Positions 1 through 5,746 are shown, counted from the stretch's first letter. The stretch is 6,870 bases of DNA from Candidatus Woesearchaeota archaeon (GCA_019322485.1 JAHWIK010000018.1:1-6870); one strand, 5' to 3'. Translations and numbers: made by a program. The notes: generated by a model from the letters alone, not told the origin.

Positions 1-111
1 AAAATCTTCTTCATTATAACCTGCTTTTTTTATTCTTTTTATGTCAGAATAGTATAATCTGGGGGGATAGCAGCAAGCACCACATCTTTTGCATTTGAAG
101 TTTTTCAGCAT
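1..111 (-). CDS. YkgJ-like cysteine-cluster protein, N-terminal fragment
   Basis: Reverse-strand translation from the ATG at 111-109 is open to the window edge and gives 37 residues beginning MLKNFKCKRCGACCYPP. The pattern F-x-C-x-x-C-G-x-C-C (Cys7, Cys10, Cys13, Cys14) followed by a proline-containing turn is typical of the start of the YkgJ / CxxCxxCC family, small proteins thought to bind zinc or an iron-sulfur cluster and with no well-defined function. The gene starts 24 nt after the exonuclease stop, in the same direction, so it may be the next cistron of the transcript. No clear SD precedes it. An earlier ATG at 136-134 runs into a stop after three codons. The C-terminal part is outside the window, so full length and the remaining cysteines cannot be judged. 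Confidence 0.72.
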   Translation of the reverse strand, partial: MLKNFKCKRCGACCYPPRLYYSDIKRIKKAGYNEEDF

Positions 112-135
112 TTTAATCAATGTTTCAATTTATCA

Positions 136-897
136 TTATTTGTTTTTTAATGATTGTTTTTTTAATTTATCCACTACAATATTGGCGATTGTCTTCAGAT
201 TAATTATATCCTCTTCATTATATTCCACCAATAACTTGATGTAATGGTCATCACCACTAGCCTTGTACATCTTCCAGAGCTTTAGTGCATCTCCGCCATC
301 AAGGCCGTCAACTAGTTTCCTTCGTTTTATCCCAAGTGCTTTCTCAACACCTTTTAGCCCGCCAGTTAAGCCTAGCCTGCTGCATGCAAACCTTAGGTCA
401 AAGTGAGGGATGTTCTCTGGTATCAGGCCAGGATACCTTTTCTTAACAAATGGAAGGTCGAATGAGGTTCCGTTATAGGTAACAATCATCTTGTATTTCT
501 TCAGCTCTTTTTTGAGGGCATCCAGGTCCCAGCTTATATTCCTGATTAATGTCTTTGTTTCAATTCCGTCAAACAAGCCGAACATGGTTACATCAGCATA
601 ACTGCTTAAGCCAGTTGTTTCGATGTCAAAGAAAACTGCTTCATCTTTAAAGAAATCATAAAGACGCCATACCTCAGAACCCGGCAGTATATCAGCGAAA
701 TAACTGGAATCAAAGTTATATAATGCTTTCTTTGCATTCTTTATCTGCCTGTCATAATACAGCTTGCGGGCTCTTGAGAGACCTTTCACATACTTTCTGT
801 TTAAGAAATGCTCCCAGTTGTGTATGCCTTGTTGCCAGAGGTTCTGCTCTAGCCTATCACCAACTTTTTCCAGGAAGACAAAGCTGTTGCGGATCAT
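136..897 (-). CDS. DEDD-family RNase H-like 3'-5' exonuclease (YprB / RNase_H_2 type)
   Basis: This 253-residue protein has the three motifs of DEDDy 3'-5' exonucleases. Exo I is FFDIETTGL (Asp91, Glu93). Exo II is VTYNGTSFDLPF (Asn142, Asp147). Exo III is YNEED (Tyr226, Asp230). The stretch HFDLRFACSRLGLTGGLKGVE (about 165-185) is also typical of the YprB-like ribonuclease-H domain (Pfam RNase_H_2). The first 80 residues, with VGDRLEQNLWQQGIHNWEHFL, match the N-terminal segment often found ahead of this domain in archaeal members. All expected catalytic acids are present, so it is likely an active metal-dependent nuclease. Its substrate is unknown. The ATG overlaps the pyrF stop (ATGA, 897-894) and an AGGAG sits 5 nt upstream (907-903), so it is probably co-translated with pyrF. 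It has no known role in UMP synthesis. Confidence 0.88.
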   Translation of the reverse strand: MIRNSFVFLEKVGDRLEQNLWQQGIHNWEHFLNRKYVKGLSRARKLYYDRQIKNAKKALYNFDSSYFADILPGSEVWRLYDFFKDEAVFFDIETTGLSSYADVTMFGLFDGIETKTLIRNISWDLDALKKELKKYKMIVTYNGTSFDLPFVKKRYPGLIPENIPHFDLRFACSRLGLTGGLKGVEKALGIKRRKLVDGLDGGDALKLWKMYKASGDDHYIKLLVEYNEEDIINLKTIANIVVDKLKKQSLKNK

Positions 898-1592
898 ACA
901 ATCTCCTTCACCAATTCCTCTGCAGCTTTCCTCATATTCTCCTGCCTGTATATTCCCCTTCCAACAATTGCATGCCAGCTGTCACCAGCTGCTTTTGCTC
1001 CTAATGTAATAGAGCCGCCCTGGGCAATCAAGCCAGGAGAATAGAAAATTGGCTTTATGCCAAGTGATTCCAGGAATTTCTTGTATTCATTTATCTTCTT
1101 GGGCTTGTTCCCTGGCACAACAAAATCCTTAACACCAAGCTTTGCTGCTATTTCATATATCCGCTTTGGGGCATTGTCATTTATGAAGCCTTTATCAGAA
1201 GATAAGTAGCCTGGATGTGTCATTTCACCGCCAACAATGACGCCTACGCCAACCTTTTGCGCAGCCTTTATCCATTTCTCTTCTGTTACAGGGCCGGATT
1301 GGGGAAAGAGTATAACAGCGTTTACCTCTGAGCATACATCCATAAATTTCTCTGCCATGTCAGGTATGTCAGTTCCTGCCTTTTGGTGGTCGTAGATAAT
1401 AGGCAGCTCAGTGTACTCCCTTATCACGCTAACTATCTTCCTTATTCCATGGGGCAGGACTATCTGAAAGCCAACCTTATAGCCGCCAATGCCTTTAATA
1501 TCACAGGTTGCTTCTATAAGCTCCCTAAGCTTCATCAGGTCACTAACATCACATGCAGGTATAACTGATTTATTTAGTTTTACGATGCTCAT
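894..1592 (-). CDS. pyrF: Orotidine 5'-phosphate decarboxylase (unusual active-site spacing)
   Basis: Catalyses the last step of UMP synthesis, decarboxylation of OMP, in the cytosol. From the ATG at 1592 the product has 232 residues, near the usual 210-240. Family landmarks are IPACDVS (Asp15), YKVGF (Lys39), GGEMTHPGYL (121-130), YSPGLIAQGG (184-193) and the phosphate-binding AIVGRGIY (208-215, Arg212). The C-terminal half closely resembles archaeal OMP decarboxylases. The catalytic motif is odd. Instead of the usual D-x-K-x-x-D it reads D-H-Q-K-A-G-T-D (Asp68, Lys71, Asp75), two residues longer. A GTG at 1604-1602 would add four residues (MGSK), but the ATG makes a 4-nt ATGA overlap with pyrE like the other junctions here, so it is preferred. 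The 3' end overlaps the exonuclease start in the same way. Confidence 0.9.
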   Translation of the reverse strand: MSIVKLNKSVIPACDVSDLMKLRELIEATCDIKGIGGYKVGFQIVLPHGIRKIVSVIREYTELPIIYDHQKAGTDIPDMAEKFMDVCSEVNAVILFPQSGPVTEEKWIKAAQKVGVGVIVGGEMTHPGYLSSDKGFINDNAPKRIYEIAAKLGVKDFVVPGNKPKKINEYKKFLESLGIKPIFYSPGLIAQGGSITLGAKAAGDSWHAIVGRGIYRQENMRKAAEELVKEIV

Positions 1593-2197
1593 TTTGCTTC
1601 CCACGCTTCAGGATTTTCAAGATATGCAATCACGTTGTTGTACTGCTCCTCTATCAAAAGCTTGTTTGATTTCATATATTCAAGCAACTCCTTCAATGTA
1701 ATTAATGAGTGCAGCTTAATCCCTTGTTTTTCAAGTGTTTCTGTGCCGCCCTGCTCCCTGTCCAGGATAACAAGCACCTCCTTGGCTTCAGCTCCTGTTT
1801 CTTTTATGCCGTCAATAAATGTCATCTTAGAGCCGCCATTTGTTATCAGGTCATCAACAAGCACAACCTTATCCTCTTTTGTCAGGATGCCTTCTATCAT
1901 TGAGTTTGTTCCGTATCTTTTTGGCCTTCTCCTAACATAAACCATTGGTATGCCTGTCTTTAATGAAATAGCCATTGCTATTGGTATTCCAGCTGTTTCT
2001 GCTCCTGCTACAACAGTTATGCCAAGCTCTTTTGCAGCTTTTCCAAGCTCCTCAGCAATAATCTCCATTGATTTTGGCACAGAAGGCAGAATTCTCAAGT
2101 CGATATATATCGGACTTGTTCTTCCTGATGCAAGTTCGAAGTTACCAAACCTTACAACATTTGCGTCACATAACGCTTTTGCAACTTTTTCATTCAT
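1589..2197 (-). CDS. pyrE: Orotate phosphoribosyltransferase
   Basis: Transfers phosphoribose from PRPP to orotate to make OMP, the fifth step of UMP synthesis. The 202-residue length is normal. Recognisable parts are FELASGRTSPIYID (20-33, orotate/phosphate contacts), the flexible catalytic loop RRRPKRYGTNSMIEG (89-103), and the type I PRPP-binding motif VVLVDDLITNGGS (111-123, acidic pair Asp115-Asp116). The C-terminal LIEEQYNNVIAYLENP is likely a helical tail. The ATG at 2197 follows a strong AGGAGGT (2211-2205) at 7-nt spacing, which sets the start firmly. The stop overlaps the pyrF start by 4 nt, so OMP production and its decarboxylation are likely translated together. In some eukaryotes these two activities are fused, so close coupling makes biochemical sense. 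Confidence 0.96.
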   Translation of the reverse strand: MNEKVAKALCDANVVRFGNFELASGRTSPIYIDLRILPSVPKSMEIIAEELGKAAKELGITVVAGAETAGIPIAMAISLKTGIPMVYVRRRPKRYGTNSMIEGILTKEDKVVLVDDLITNGGSKMTFIDGIKETGAEAKEVLVILDREQGGTETLEKQGIKLHSLITLKELLEYMKSNKLLIEEQYNNVIAYLENPEAWEAK

Positions 2198-2204
2198 TTA
2201 AACA

Positions 2205-2211
2205 ACCTCCT
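2205..2211 (-). promoter_or_regulatory. Shine-Dalgarno sequence of pyrE
   Basis: On the minus strand AGGAGGT lies 7 nt before the pyrE ATG, and its first base belongs to the pyrC TAA stop (2213-2211). It is the strongest SD in a gene-upstream position in this window and lets ribosomes finishing pyrC re-engage at pyrE across a 13-nt gap. Confidence 0.8.
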
Positions 2212-3407
2212 TATTTGATCGTGATTTCTTTGGCTTTGATATCATTAATCTTGCCGCCAGTATAAACTACTTCCCCGCCAACAATTGTCATGACCGGCCA
2301 TCCTTTTAATAATTTTCCGTTGAATGGACTCCATTTGCATTTTGTAAGCATCTCTTCATTCCTGACTTCTTTCTTGAGCTCCATGTCAACAACCACAAGG
2401 TCAGCATCATACCCTTCTGCAATAGCTCCTTTGTTCAGGCCATAAATCTTAGCTGGGTTAACAGAAGTTAACTCAATGACTTTCTGCAAAGTCAACCTTT
2501 TTTCATTCACAGCATTAAGCAGCAAGGGCAATGTAGTCTCAACACCAGGTACGCCATAAGGAAATTTCTCAGATTTCTTTTCTTCAATTGTATGCGGTGC
2601 ATGGTCAGAGCCAATTGTTGCAACAAGCCCTTTATCAATCGCATTCCATAAAGCATCCTGGTCTTCTTTGGTTTTAAGCAAAGGCTTCATTTTAGTAAAA
2701 GCATCTTTATCGTCGTCAACAGTCAGAAACAAATGATGGGGAGTAACCTCTACATGGATGTTGCTTTTCTTAAACTTGCGAATCATCGTAAGCTCTTTCT
2801 TGGTTGATATATGGCACAAATATAACTGCTGTTTCTTTCCGCAAAAGCTCTTGAAGATGTCTAATGCCTTGCCAACTGTTTCTCCCTCTGCATGGACTGA
2901 TATATTCCTGGAAGCCTTGAATGCTGCCTGCAGATTCTCATCGCGCTCAAACATCATGTCCCCAGTTGTCTGGTTCATAAAGACCTTTGTGGATACTATG
3001 CCCTTTGCATTCCTTATCTCGTTGCTGTTATCTGGAGTTGCTCCGAAATGAAGCCCATAATTAACAATTGATTTCTTTCCAAGCTCACGTTTTTCTTTTA
3101 ACAAGTCAACTGTTGTTGTTGGCGGCTTTGTGTTTGGCATATCCATTATTGTGGTTACGCCTCCCTTTGCAGCTGCGCAGCTTCCAGTGAAGAAATCCTC
3201 TTTGTGGGTCATGCCTGGCTCGCGGAAATGCACATGGCAGTCAATCATTCCAGGAATAACAAGCTTATGGTTGACATCAATTATCTTGTCAACTGTTACT
3301 GGCTCATCTATAACCTCCCGTATTTTGTGGTTTTCTAGGAGAATATGTTTTTCTACTAATTTCCCGTTTACAAGTATTTTTGCATTCTTTATTAGTGTGC
3401 TTATCAT
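2211..3407 (-). CDS. pyrC: Dihydroorotase, class I
   Basis: A zinc amidohydrolase that cyclises N-carbamoyl-aspartate to dihydroorotate, the third step of the pathway. At 398 residues it is close to archaeal class I dihydroorotases. The metal-site residues are all visible: His58 and His60 in DCHVHFREPG, the probable carboxylated Lys141 in STKVFM, His172 in SVHAEG, His199 in LCHIS, and the catalytic Asp268 in IGSDHAPH. The N-terminal 50 and C-terminal 70 residues form the small beta-sandwich typical of amidohydrolases, ending in GYDADLVVVD and the following strands. The start codon overlaps the pyrK stop (ATGA, 3407-3404) and a GGAG lies 7 nt upstream. Allantoinase and hydantoinase are relatives, but the pyr neighbours and the DCHVHFREPG form decide for dihydroorotase. 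Confidence 0.96.
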   Translation of the reverse strand: MISTLIKNAKILVNGKLVEKHILLENHKIREVIDEPVTVDKIIDVNHKLVIPGMIDCHVHFREPGMTHKEDFFTGSCAAAKGGVTTIMDMPNTKPPTTTVDLLKEKRELGKKSIVNYGLHFGATPDNSNEIRNAKGIVSTKVFMNQTTGDMMFERDENLQAAFKASRNISVHAEGETVGKALDIFKSFCGKKQQLYLCHISTKKELTMIRKFKKSNIHVEVTPHHLFLTVDDDKDAFTKMKPLLKTKEDQDALWNAIDKGLVATIGSDHAPHTIEEKKSEKFPYGVPGVETTLPLLLNAVNEKRLTLQKVIELTSVNPAKIYGLNKGAIAEGYDADLVVVDMELKKEVRNEEMLTKCKWSPFNGKLLKGWPVMTIVGGEVVYTGGKINDIKAKEITIK

Positions 3408-4183
3408 TCGCTTCTCCAGGCATAGTATTCCTTAAGTGGAACCTTTCTGCCTGATTTGAGCCTTGCAAACTTTCCAAGCTCAGTAAGTTTTCTTATTTGC
3501 TCGGAATTAAACACAGGACCATCCTTGCAGACAAGCTGGTCATCTATAGCACATTGACCACAAATTCCAAAGCCGCACTTCATGAACCTCTCTAAAGAAG
3601 CCTCACAATTTACTTTGTATTTCTCGCACACATCAAAGACAGCCTTTATCATTACTTCAGGACCGCAGGTATAGACAATGCCATACTTCTTTTTCTTCAA
3701 GAGGTCTTCAAGAAGCTCAGATGTAAATCCTTTAAACCCAACACAGCCATCATCTGTGCAAAGGTTTGCACCCTTTAGCTTGTCATTGAACATTAAGTCT
3801 TTCTTTGTCTTAACACCAAATATTATCTCTGGATTCTTTAGCTTCTCAATCAGTGGAAGCAGAGGAGCAACACCTAGGCCGCCAGCAACAATGCAGGCAT
3901 TTGATTTAACAGAAAAGCCTTTTCCATAAGGCCCTCTTACTCCAACTAAATCCCCTTTTTTCATAGCAAATAGTTTCTTGGTGAACTTCCCTTTTTCTTC
4001 TACTGTTATTGCAGCAGGATTGATAGATGATAATGTGAATGGCTTTTCATCAACACCAGGAACCCAGACCATGACAAACTGGCCTGGTTTTGCATTTAGT
4101 TTGATATCTAGATAGAATGTTTTGACTTTGTAATTCTCTTTTATTATTCTCTTTATTGCTACAGTTTTAGGGAAATCTTTCAT
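3404..4183 (-). CDS. pyrK: Dihydroorotate dehydrogenase B, FAD/[2Fe-2S] electron-transfer subunit
   Basis: PyrK forms a heterotetramer with the FMN subunit PyrD and passes electrons from dihydroorotate to NAD+ through a [2Fe-2S] cluster and FAD. From the ATG at 4183 it has 259 residues. FAD-binding region: KPGQFVMVWVPGVDEKPFTLS (about 32-52). Nucleotide pocket: GGLGVAPLLP (101-110) and TCGPEVM (172-178). Cluster ligands: Cys203, Cys208, Cys211 and Cys219 in KCGFGICGQC and VCKDGPVF, spaced C-x4-C-x2-C-x7-C. The last gap is shorter than the 11 or more residues of bacterial PyrK, as I recall for archaeal forms. A TTG at 4198-4196 would add five residues. The ATG gives the usual PyrK start (MKDFPKTVAIKRI) and is preferred, though no convincing SD precedes either. 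It is separated from pyrD by a structured gap and may have its own promoter. Confidence 0.94.
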   Translation of the reverse strand: MKDFPKTVAIKRIIKENYKVKTFYLDIKLNAKPGQFVMVWVPGVDEKPFTLSSINPAAITVEEKGKFTKKLFAMKKGDLVGVRGPYGKGFSVKSNACIVAGGLGVAPLLPLIEKLKNPEIIFGVKTKKDLMFNDKLKGANLCTDDGCVGFKGFTSELLEDLLKKKKYGIVYTCGPEVMIKAVFDVCEKYKVNCEASLERFMKCGFGICGQCAIDDQLVCKDGPVFNSEQIRKLTELGKFARLKSGRKVPLKEYYAWRSE

Positions 4184-4210
4184 TTTCACTTTAAACAATC
4201 ATTAATGTCA

Positions 4211-4218
4211 ATTAAATC
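4211..4218 (-). promoter_or_regulatory. Possible TATA-like element ahead of pyrK
   Basis: On the minus strand GATTTAAT is centred about 30 nt before the pyrK ATG at 4183. An archaeal start about 26 nt downstream would give a nearly leaderless pyrK message, which would explain the poor SD there. The preceding bases make AGATTTA, also present at the pyrB TATA box. The match to the TATA consensus is imperfect and no clear BRE is seen, so this is a weak call. Confidence 0.28.
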
Positions 4219-4219
4219 T

Positions 4220-4255
4220 GAAAATTCCTTTCACCTCCACCTTAAAGGAATTTTC
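4220..4255. repeat. Perfect 12-bp inverted repeat, hairpin A
   Basis: GAAAATTCCTTT (4220-4231) and AAAGGAATTTTC (4244-4255) are perfectly complementary around a 12-nt loop. The loop reads CACCTCCACCTT on the plus strand and AAGGTGGAGGTG on the pyr transcript strand. The latter contains GGAGGTG, a full match to the usual archaeal 16S rRNA 3' tail, yet no start codon follows at a usable distance. Confidence 0.85.
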
Positions 4256-4303
4256 ATCTGCTGTCTTTCCCTTAAGTCAAGGCATAAAGGACAACAGCGG
4301 ATG
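4255..4303. repeat. Imperfect inverted repeat, hairpin B
   Basis: CATCTGCTGT (4255-4264) pairs with ACAGCGGATG (4294-4303), with one T-G wobble at 4259/4299 on the plus strand (A-C mismatch on the minus strand). Past a 3-nt bulge (4291-4293) a further 4 bp form (4265-4268 with 4287-4290, including a plus-strand T-G). A small inner stem CCTT/AAGG (4270-4273 with 4279-4282) closes a 5-nt loop. Confidence 0.7.
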
Positions 4304-4338
4304 ATTTTTGCCTTCTGGAAGGACGTAAAGCAAAAATC
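4303..4338. repeat. Perfect 9-bp inverted repeat, hairpin C
   Basis: GATTTTTGC (4303-4311) and GCAAAAATC (4330-4338) are perfectly complementary. The interior holds CCTTCTGGAAGG (4311-4322), which can form a small nested stem. Its outer base is shared with the end of hairpin B. Confidence 0.8.
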
Positions 4339-4367
4339 GGATTTATTTTCTTTCTATTGATTATTTT

Positions 4368-5276
4368 TTATTGACCCCTCCCAATCATTTCTTCAATTGA
4401 CTTAAAACCTTGTTTCTTCATTATGACTTTCATTTCATCACAAATCTTCTTGAAAACATCCATTTCTCTAAAGTAAACTGCAGAACCAATGCCAACAGCA
4501 CTTGCACCTGCTTTAATCATTGCAACAGCGTCTTTACCATAAGTGACACCACCAATACCAATAACAGGAATCTTTACTGCATTATAGATTTGCTTTACCT
4601 TATCAAGTGCAATAGGAAGAATCTTAGGGCCGGAAACACCGCCTTTCTTATTAGCTAAGAAAGGTTTTCCTGTTTTCTTGTCCTTAATCATTTCAGGACC
4701 AACAGTGTTAATTGCAGATATTGCATCAGCACCAGCTGCTTCAACAGCTTTGGCAATTTTTCCAATATCATCAACATTAGGAGATAACTTAACAATTATC
4801 GGAATAGAGGTATTTTCTTTAACTGTTTCAGTAACTTTAGCAGAAATCTTAGCATCAGTTCCAAAAGGCTTTCCAAATTCATGTTCAACATTTGGGCAGG
4901 ATATATTAACCTCGATTAAATCAGGTTTAGCAGCAGAAATTTTTTTAGCAGCGATACCAAACTCCTTAACATTTCCGCCTGCAATACTTGCGATAACAGG
5001 AACTTTAGAATTCTTCTTAATAAATGCTATTTCTTCTGCTTCTTCTTCAGCACCAGGACCAGAAAGCCCGACTGCATTGTAAACAAAATCTTCTCCAGCT
5101 AATACTGTAGGATTAGCATGCCCTTCACGCTCTTTAACAAACACAGATTTTGTAGTTACAGCTCCTGCTCCATTAGCAGCAACTCTGCACATTAATTTTC
5201 CAGAAACACCAAGAATACCAGAAGCAAGTACTGTGGGGTTCTCTAACTTAACTTTGCATATCTTTGTTTGTAACAT
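4368..5276 (-). CDS. pyrD: Dihydroorotate dehydrogenase, class 1B catalytic subunit
   Basis: The FMN-containing TIM-barrel subunit that oxidises dihydroorotate to orotate, the fourth pathway step. Its 302 residues match class 1B enzymes. Visible landmarks are TTKSV (Lys43), NAVGLSGPG (67-75), the active-site loop NISCPNVEHEFG (124-135) with Cys127 as the catalytic base that marks class 1, VKLSPN (Lys163), AINTVG (Asn190), GGVSGP (212-217), and the phosphate-binding IGIGGV and AVGIGSAVYF at the C-terminal end. The presence of pyrK in the same operon supports class 1B with NAD+ as acceptor. The ATG at 5276 lies 20 nt after the pyrI stop with no clear SD. Codon use differs from the neighbours: all 12 leucines are TTA or CTT, Glu is mostly GAA, and GGT, GCT and GTT are common. 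Confidence 0.95.
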   Translation of the reverse strand: MLQTKICKVKLENPTVLASGILGVSGKLMCRVAANGAGAVTTKSVFVKEREGHANPTVLAGEDFVYNAVGLSGPGAEEEAEEIAFIKKNSKVPVIASIAGGNVKEFGIAAKKISAAKPDLIEVNISCPNVEHEFGKPFGTDAKISAKVTETVKENTSIPIIVKLSPNVDDIGKIAKAVEAAGADAISAINTVGPEMIKDKKTGKPFLANKKGGVSGPKILPIALDKVKQIYNAVKIPVIGIGGVTYGKDAVAMIKAGASAVGIGSAVYFREMDVFKKICDEMKVIMKKQGFKSIEEMIGRGQ

Positions 5277-5296
5277 AGGACAGCATGAACAAGTGA

Positions 5297-5746
5297 TTAA
5301 AGTAATTCTATGTTAGGTGATTTCATAGTACGCTCACAATAATGACATCTTACTTTGAGCGGCTCTTTACTTTCTACAGTAAACCTTGTTTTTACTTTTT
5401 CAGCATTAGTTATGCATTTAGGATTTGAGCATTTGACAACTGTATTGAATTCTTCAGGTATCTTTACAGTTTCCTTTTTCTTTACTTTGTAATCCTTTAT
5501 TATGTTTATAGTAGCATTAGGGGCAACTATTGATATCTTGTTAACCTCTGCTTCAGTAAGGCTTTTGCCGCCAACCTTTACTATCCCTTTTTTACCAAGC
5601 TTTTTGCTTGGGAGGTTTGTTACTAAGGAAACTATATTATCATGACCTTCTAAATCAAGGATATCAACTACCTTGAAGGCATTCTCTGCAGGAATGTGGT
5701 CTATCACAGTTCCTTCCCTTATTGCGCTTACCTTTAGCTCTCTCAT
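5297..5746 (-). CDS. pyrI: Aspartate carbamoyltransferase regulatory subunit
   Basis: PyrI binds nucleotide effectors (CTP, ATP) and holds PyrB trimers together in the allosteric ATCase. The 149-residue length is standard. The N-terminal effector domain starts with KVSAIREGTVIDHIPA (5-20), where the His and basic residues line the nucleotide site in known PyrI proteins, and continues through NLPSKKLGKKGIVKV and APNATIN. The C-terminal zinc domain has the four ligands Cys106, Cys111, Cys134 and Cys137 (C-x4-C-x22-C-x2-C). Its ATG overlaps the pyrB stop (ATGA, 5746-5743), so the two ATCase chains are translationally coupled, which suits a fixed stoichiometry. It implies feedback control of this pathway at the enzyme level. 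Confidence 0.96.
   Translation of the reverse strand: MRELKVSAIREGTVIDHIPAENAFKVVDILDLEGHDNIVSLVTNLPSKKLGKKGIVKVGGKSLTEAEVNKISIVAPNATINIIKDYKVKKKETVKIPEEFNTVVKCSNPKCITNAEKVKTRFTVESKEPLKVRCHYCERTMKSPNIELL

Larger units (their letters stand above)
4211..4347. other. Structured intergenic element: three adjoining hairpins with a weak closing stem
   Basis: The 184-nt gap between pyrD and pyrK (4184-4367) contains no recognisable gene but is dense in inverted repeats. Three stem-loops abut without linkers at 4220-4255, 4255-4303 and 4303-4338. The flanks 4213-4219 (TAAATCT) and 4339-4345 (GGATTTA) can pair with each other, closing a cloverleaf-like four-way junction. The pair at the base of this stem (T4219 with G4339) is a wobble on the plus strand and an A-C mismatch on the minus strand. 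After the fold, the plus strand has a U-rich stretch (4342-4372) that could act as an archaeal terminator. It could be an RNA regulatory element of the pyr transcript, an independent small RNA, or a palindromic DNA element. The hairpins themselves are certain, the function is not. Confidence 0.7.

Noticed and set aside
1593..1604. Upstream GTG start for pyrF adding four residues
   Set aside because: The ATG at 1592 makes the same ATGA overlap seen at three other junctions, and the extra MGSK has no family support.
3130..3435. Plus-strand open frame of 101 codons opposite the start of pyrC
   Set aside because: It is a shadow of the conserved metal-binding N-terminus of dihydroorotase, with no SD and no family features.
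4184..4198. TTG start for pyrK adding five residues
   Set aside because: The ATG at 4183 gives the family-like N-terminus and fits a nearly leaderless message. TTG cannot be fully excluded.
4255..4303. Archaeal bulge-helix-bulge splice site in hairpin B
   Set aside because: There is a 3-nt bulge followed by a 4-bp helix, but the second unpaired stretch is on the same strand rather than the opposite one, and no exon halves of a tRNA or rRNA are visible.
4211..4347. tRNA or C/D box RNA in the pyrD-pyrK gap
   Set aside because: The cloverleaf shape is suggestive, but there is no T-loop consensus, anticodon arm of correct size or CCA-like end, and the boxes seen (GGATGAT, CTGA) do not match C and D consensus in proper order.
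4184..4367. PyrR-type transcription attenuator
   Set aside because: PyrR attenuation is bacterial and needs mutually exclusive anti-terminator and terminator stems with a T-run on the transcript strand. The pyr transcript has no such T-run after the hairpins.
4678..5082. Plus-strand open frame of 134 codons inside pyrD
   Set aside because: It lies entirely opposite a clear dihydroorotate dehydrogenase, its Ser/Ala/Ile-rich translation is what an antisense frame of such a gene gives, and it resembles no protein I know.
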